The position numbers and the translations under genes were made by a program. DNA of 9,564 bases. Source: Porticoccaceae bacterium (GTDB lineage: Bacteria; Pseudomonadota; Gammaproteobacteria; Pseudomonadales; Porticoccaceae). Position 1 is the first letter of the stretch. Every line of letters starts with the position of its first letter. The notes under the pieces were generated by a model. It did not search any database. It had not been told where the DNA came from and worked only from the letters and a program-made list of their open reading frames with translations. Shown here piece after piece: positions 6,357 through 9,564 of this stretch. Location of the stretch: assembly GCA_019090225.1 (NCBI GenBank), contig JAHRWI010000058.1, positions 1 through 9,564 on the forward strand. The letters are read 5' to 3'.

Positions 6357-7109
6357 TTAGACGGTCGTATAGCCGCCATCGACGACCAATTCGGAACCGG
6401 TCATATAGGACGATTCATCCGAAGCCAGCAATAGCACAGCATAAGAGACCTCGATCGGCTCGGCTGCGCGCTCGAGAATGGTGCCTGCGAGAACCTCTTT
6501 AATGGCCGCATCATTGTTAGCCGCGTCGCCCAGCATGGGGGTACGAATAACCCCGGGGTGGATGGAATTCACACGGATATTGTATTGGGCATAATCCACT
6601 GCTCAGGATTTAGTCAGCATCCGCACCGCGCCTTTTGAGGCCTGGTATGCCGCCGCATTGGGCGCACCGATAATGCCGTAAATCGACGAGATATTAACGA
6701 TGGAGCCACCGCTAGCTTTTTCCATTGCCGGCACCACCAGCTTGCAGCCCAGAAAAACCCCGGTGGAATTGATAGCCATGGTGAGATCCCAATCCTCCAG
6801 GGTGGTTGTCTCATTAGGCTTGGAAATTACAATCCCGGCATTGTTAATAAGAATGTCGATGTGACCGTAAGCTGATATCGTCTGATCGATAACATCCTGC
6901 CATTGGCTTTCGCTCGCGACGTCATGCTGGATAAATATCGCCTCGCCGCCCTCATCTCGAATCTGCTGGGCCGTCGCCTCACCTGCCTCGGCATTGATAT
7001 CCGTCACCACAACTTTGGCACCTTCTCGGGCCAATAGCAGGCTGTGAGATTCACCCATGCCCATGGCACCACCGGTAACCAGCGCTACTTTTCCCTCTAC
7101 ACGACCCAT
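6357..7109 (-). pseudogene. Short-chain dehydrogenase interrupted by an in-frame TGA
   Basis: Read straight through, this is a full 250-position SDR colinear with its downstream neighbour: TGGAMGMG (12-19), Asp37, NNAG (89-92), Asn114, Ser142, Tyr155 and Lys159, and a normal end with LASDESSYMTG and VVDGGYTTV. Codon 169 is TGA (6603-6605 on the minus strand), in MLTKS-stop-AVDYAQYNIRVNS; the paralogue has Ile there (KSIAVDYA). No frameshift is involved. Termination would remove the last 81 residues, including the substrate-binding region and the subunit interface, so a truncated product should be inactive. The start is sound, with AGGAG (7120-7116) six bases before the ATG. A GTG just after the stop could reopen the frame but has no ribosome binding site. 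It is the first gene of the minus-strand block. Explanations are recent decay, a sequencing error, or readthrough. Confidence 0.8.
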
Positions 7110-7176
7110 TATGTTCTCCTCTTTAATGCTGTTTATTCTGCCCGAACCTTGATGACTGCACGCCGCAAAGAGCTAG

Positions 7177-7206
7177 CCTATACACTCCCTCAATAATCGT
7201 TGTCAG
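7177..7206 (-). promoter_or_regulatory. Candidate sigma-70 promoter of the minus-strand block
   Basis: On the minus strand, CTGACA (7206-7201, five of six to the -35 consensus) is followed after 18 bases by TATAGG (7182-7177, four of six). It lies about 70 bases before the first SDR ATG, inside the divergent intergenic region, and is the best promoter match I see for the block. Confidence 0.4.
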
Positions 7207-7222
7207 TTATCTTCACAAAAAC

Positions 7223-7253
7223 TTGGGGTTTGTACGCGATTGTGGTCTATATT
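7223..7253 (+). promoter_or_regulatory. Weak candidate promoter of the propeller-protein gene
   Basis: TTGGGG (7223-7228) and TATATT (7248-7253) are separated by 19 bases, about 80 bases before the chosen ATG at 7336. The spacing is long and the -35 is partial, so the call is tentative. It would fire away from the minus-strand promoter, leaving a shared control region between them. Confidence 0.25.
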
Positions 7254-7325
7254 TTGTCAGGCACCAAAAAAATCAAAAATTAAAATAATTGATAGCTGCC
7301 TGCGAGTCCAGGCTTTATTACTAAT

Positions 7326-7329
7326 GGAG
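7326..7329 (+). promoter_or_regulatory. Ribosome binding site deciding the propeller-protein start
   Basis: GGAG six bases before ATG 7336 supports that start over the in-frame ATG at 7324, which overlaps the site, and over earlier non-ATG codons. Confidence 0.6.
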
Positions 7330-7335
7330 ACAATT

Positions 7336-8424
7336 ATGATCTCAAGCTTTCTGATTCTTGCTGTTGTTTTGTTGGCCGCATACTTGCTGTTCTGGCCTGT
7401 ACCCATTAACCCACAGGGCTGGAACCCGCCTAAAGCGCCGCCTTATGAGGGGAAATTTGCTTTGTGCAATAGCCTGGGAGGTGCTGAAAAAATGTGGCGG
7501 GGCAAGATGGCCGGGCCGGAGGCAACGGCAATAAAGGATGGCATGCTCTATACCGGCTTAGGTAATGGCGACGTGGTTCGCGCCAGCATTGACGGATCAG
7601 GCGATCCAGAAGTGATTGCTAATACCGGTGGTCGACCCATCGGCCTGAAATTCGACGCCCAGGGTAACCTGATTCTGTGCGACATGATGAAGGGGCTGGT
7701 ACAGGTGACACCATCCGGGGAATTCAGTGTATTAAGCGATTCCGTTAATGGCCGTAAATATAACGTTGCCGATGATCTCGCTATCGCCTCTGATGGGAAA
7801 ATCTACTTCAGTGATATTTCCAGTAAATATGATATTTCACAGGCCAACCTGGCGATGATGGAGGACAATCCTCTGGGCGAATTGATTTGCTATGACCCGG
7901 CCACTCAAACTAGCTCGGTGGCACTTGATGACATGCATCTCGCCAACGGCGTCTGTCTGAGCCCAGACGAAGACTATGTGCTGGTCAACGAAACAGTGGG
8001 CTTTCGAGTGTCGCGTCTATGGTTGAAAGGGCCAAAAGCTGGGCAGCGAGATTTCTTTATCGAAAACCTGCCCGGCGCGCCAGACAACATCACCTATAAC
8101 GGTAAGGGCACCTACTGGATTGCATTGGCTTTTCCTCGCTTCCCCAAAGTTGATGCCCTGGCCTCAAAGCCCTTCAAAAAGAAACTAATGATGCGCCTGC
8201 CACAATTTATGTCTTCGGTTCCGGAGTTTTTCCTTGGCCTCGAATTACCCAGTTACGGTTTGTTTGTCGGCGTTGATCTCGATGGCAATATCACTCATTT
8301 TATGGACTCCCACACCGGCGAAGTGGGCTTGATAACCAGCGTGCTGGAATACGAGGGGCAGCTGTATCTGGGCAGTTTGGAATCTGACTATGTGGCAAGA
8401 GTTCCGGTACCACAGGCTATTTAG
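7336..8424 (+). CDS. Membrane-anchored strictosidine synthase/APMAP-like beta-propeller protein
   Basis: This is a 362-residue protein of the SMP-30/gluconolactonase/strictosidine synthase-like superfamily, six-bladed propellers that often act as calcium-dependent lactonases or esterases. From ATG 7336, residues 2-19 form a hydrophobic segment (ISSFLILAVVLLAAYLLF) followed by WPVPINPQGWNPP, so it should be anchored in the inner membrane, probably with the propeller outside the cytoplasm. Family landmarks follow in order: GPEATA with Glu62, GGRPIGLKFDAQGNL (98-112), NVADDLAIASDGKIYFSD, ANGVCLSPDEDYVLVNE, and ENLPGAPDNI. The last two are close to the pattern of animal APMAP and plant strictosidine synthase-like proteins. 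The plant Pictet-Spengler reaction should not be assumed; bacterial relatives are more likely hydrolases. It is divergent from the catabolic block and may share its control region. The substrate is unknown. Confidence 0.82.
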   Translation: MISSFLILAVVLLAAYLLFWPVPINPQGWNPPKAPPYEGKFALCNSLGGAEKMWRGKMAGPEATAIKDGMLYTGLGNGDVVRASIDGSGDPEVIANTGGRPIGLKFDAQGNLILCDMMKGLVQVTPSGEFSVLSDSVNGRKYNVADDLAIASDGKIYFSDISSKYDISQANLAMMEDNPLGELICYDPATQTSSVALDDMHLANGVCLSPDEDYVLVNETVGFRVSRLWLKGPKAGQRDFFIENLPGAPDNITYNGKGTYWIALAFPRFPKVDALASKPFKKKLMMRLPQFMSSVPEFFLGLELPSYGLFVGVDLDGNITHFMDSHTGEVGLITSVLEYEGQLYLGSLESDYVARVPVPQAI

Positions 8425-8498
8425 ATCGCGAAATCAGCAGGCAGGCTTAGACTAATAAATCCTGCGCTAACGGCCCAGCTCTTTTGTCTGTGAACCCA

Positions 8499-8525
8499 TT
8501 GTAGTTATTGCTAATCGGGTATAAC
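8499..8525 (+). promoter_or_regulatory. Weak candidate promoter of the hydrolase-fold gene
   Basis: TATAAC (8520-8525, five of six to the -10 consensus) is preceded by a partial -35, TTGTAG (8499-8504), at a short 15-base spacing. It lies in the 276-base gap between the propeller and hydrolase-fold genes, where no terminator with a T-run is visible, so read-through from upstream is also possible. Confidence 0.2.
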
Positions 8526-8687
8526 TGCCTGGACACGAACCTTTAGTGTGGACAGTTTCAAAAACCCCTTCTATGCTTTCTAAACACCTTGATGACGACT
8601 AATGTCAAAAACGGTGGCATACAGGGCTACTTTAATCTCGAATAATAAAATCCATGGCCACGGGAACATCTGGTCAGGACATAAAGC

Positions 8688-8692
8688 AAGGA
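8688..8692 (+). promoter_or_regulatory. Ribosome binding site deciding the hydrolase-fold start
   Basis: AAGGA eight bases before ATG 8701 favours that start. The earlier in-frame ATG at 8602 has no such site and would add 33 residues unlike an alpha/beta-hydrolase N terminus. Confidence 0.6.
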
Positions 8693-8700
8693 TTAAAACA

Positions 8701-9486
8701 ATGGCGTCCAATTCGCTTATTAAACAGACTATTAATGATCAAAATATAGATATTCTGACTGGGGGTTCGGGTGACCCCTTGGTTATTATTCATCACGATA
8801 TTGGTAATTCTGGTTGGCTACCCTTTTACGATCGGCTGGCGGAAACCTATACCGTTTACATCCCCTCACTGCCCGGGTTTGATACCTCAGATCGTCCCGA
8901 GTGGATGCGCAGCGTTCGTGATTTAGCGACAGTATGCCAATGGTTGCTGCGGGAAATGAACCTGGGTACTCAACCTTATCTGGTCGGTTTGGGTTTTGGT
9001 GGCTGGATTGCTGCAGAAATGGCGACCACGACTTATGACAGTATCAGGGCCATGAGTTTGGTAAACCCCATGGGTCTACAGCCAAGGGAAGGCGAAATCA
9101 TGGATCAATTCCTGGTTAGCTCGGAAGAATATATTCGTACGGGCTTTAATGATCTCACCGCTTATCACGCGACATTTGGAGACTTACCTGATGTCGAACA
9201 GCTAGTCGCCTGGGAAATCAATCGGGAAATGACCACCCGAATTGCATGGAAACCCTATATGTTTGATCGCGCCCTGGAAAATTTATTACGCGCGGTTACT
9301 ACCCCCGCCCAGCTAATAGCGGGAGTAAACAATAAGATTGTGCCGCCCATCTGCTGTCAACAATTCGCTGAACTGATTCCCGGTTCAGCAGTTTTTCACA
9401 TTAACGAGTGCGGCCATTATGCGGACATCGAAAAACCCGAGGAATTAGCAAAGCTTATTTTGGACTTTAACCAATATGCCGGGTAA
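8701..9486 (+). CDS. Alpha/beta-hydrolase-fold protein lacking the usual nucleophile and acid
   Basis: From ATG 8701 this is a 261-residue single-domain alpha/beta-hydrolase-fold protein. The fold is plain: PLVIIHHDIGNSGW (26-39) at the oxyanion-loop strand, IPSLPGFDTSD (54-64), the nucleophile-elbow region LVGLGFGGWIAAEMA (94-108), the LIAGVNNKIVPP acid strand (205-216), and CGHYADIEKPEEL (237-249) with His239. The elbow normally reads GxSxG, but here it is Gly-Leu-Gly-Phe-Gly, with Gly98 (codon GGT) in the Ser position. At the usual acid position Asn211 (AAT) replaces Asp. The His is retained. A classic Ser-His-Asp hydrolase mechanism therefore seems impossible. Either it is a non-hydrolytic member or pseudoenzyme, or another residue supplies the chemistry. 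The reading frame is clean and the flanking motifs are well kept, so it does not look decayed. A gene beginning MHF follows 68 bases later, possibly in the same operon. Confidence 0.82.
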   Translation: MASNSLIKQTINDQNIDILTGGSGDPLVIIHHDIGNSGWLPFYDRLAETYTVYIPSLPGFDTSDRPEWMRSVRDLATVCQWLLREMNLGTQPYLVGLGFGGWIAAEMATTTYDSIRAMSLVNPMGLQPREGEIMDQFLVSSEEYIRTGFNDLTAYHATFGDLPDVEQLVAWEINREMTTRIAWKPYMFDRALENLLRAVTTPAQLIAGVNNKIVPPICCQQFAELIPGSAVFHINECGHYADIEKPEELAKLILDFNQYAG

Positions 9487-9501
9487 GCGGCGAAACCTTA
9501 A

Positions 9502-9529
9502 ATCGAACATCGAATATCGAGAATTGAAT
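9502..9529 (+). repeat. Four degenerate 7-bp tandem repeats
   Basis: ATCGAAC, ATCGAAT, ATCGAGA and ATTGAAT follow one another with a strict 7-base period in the short gap before the last gene. They may be a slippage product or spaced half-sites; they are too short to decide. Confidence 0.45.
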
Positions 9530-9539
9530 TATAAAAAAC

Positions 9540-9544
9540 GGAGG
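9540..9544 (+). promoter_or_regulatory. Ribosome binding site of the gene running off the right edge
   Basis: GGAGG lies ten bases before the ATG at 9555 and makes that codon a credible gene start. Confidence 0.6.
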
Positions 9545-9554
9545 CTAGAAAACA

Positions 9555-9564
9555 ATGCATTTCA
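9555..9564 (+). CDS. Start of a downstream gene (first three codons only)
   Basis: ATG CAT TTC gives Met-His-Phe before the window ends. A strong GGAGG precedes it, and it lies 68 bases after the hydrolase-fold gene on the same strand, so co-transcription is likely. Luciferase-like flavin-dependent monooxygenases often begin with Met-[His/Lys]-Phe-Gly, and such genes often sit beside alpha/beta-hydrolase genes. With three residues that is only a suggestion, and the family is not established. Confidence 0.5.

Noticed and set aside
6357..6599. Separate small gene starting at GTG 6599
   Set aside because: It is the colinear C-terminal third of the broken SDR, with no ribosome binding site of its own.
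6603..6605. TGA read as selenocysteine
   Set aside because: The paralogue has Ile, not Cys, at this position. It is not a catalytic site in SDRs, and no convincing SECIS hairpin lies immediately downstream.
7240..7335. N-terminal extension of the propeller protein
   Set aside because: It would start at TTG with no ribosome binding site and would place 32 mostly polar residues before the membrane segment; ATG 7336 has GGAG at good spacing.
8437..8465. GCAGG/CCTGC inverted repeat as terminator of the propeller gene
   Set aside because: The stem is only 5 bp with a 19-base loop, and no T-run follows.
1..9564. tRNA, rRNA, CRISPR arrays, insertion sequences and attachment sites
   Set aside because: No cloverleaf, spaced repeat array, transposase motif or terminal inverted repeat was seen on either strand.

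Overview
The window reads as part of a proteobacterial chromosome, most likely a marine or aquatic gammaproteobacterium. This rests on overall style: moderate base composition, Shine-Dalgarno sites of the AGGAG type, a twin-arginine export signal, and a set of catabolic short-chain dehydrogenases, CoA-racemase and strictosidine-synthase-like proteins. No ribosomal or other phylogenetic marker is present, so the placement is an inference. There are no tRNA, rRNA, IS or CRISPR features.

Layout. Positions 1-371 hold the 3' end of a sulfotransferase gene (+). After a 221-base spacer comes a cysteine-rich GFA/CENP-V-like zinc protein (about 602-1258, +), then a twin-arginine-signalled intradiol ring-cleavage dioxygenase (1418-2089, +). 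From 7109 down to 2164 everything is on the minus strand, in transcription order: a short-chain dehydrogenase (SDR) broken by an in-frame TGA, an intact close SDR paralogue, an aldo/keto reductase, a third SDR, and an alpha-methylacyl-CoA racemase-type family III CoA-transferase. The block ends in an intrinsic terminator that overlaps the last gene's stop codon. Divergently, from 7336 (+), lies a membrane-anchored strictosidine synthase/APMAP-like beta-propeller protein. It is followed by an alpha/beta-hydrolase-fold protein (8701-9486) and the first three codons of another gene at 9555.

Function. The minus-strand block looks like a catabolic module: several NAD-type alcohol/ketone oxidoreductases plus an enzyme that epimerises 2-methyl-branched acyl-CoA thioesters. 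That combination fits breakdown of a branched or alicyclic compound such as a steroid side chain or a terpenoid. The substrate cannot be read from sequence. The divergent propeller protein and the hydrolase-fold protein may belong to the same regulon.

The points most worth a second look are: the hydrolase-fold protein, which has Gly in place of the nucleophilic Ser and Asn in place of the usual acid while keeping the His; the nonsense codon in one SDR; the intact neighbouring SDR with Cys where the catalytic-tetrad Asn normally sits; and a 32-base symmetric dyad between the SDR and aldo/keto reductase genes.
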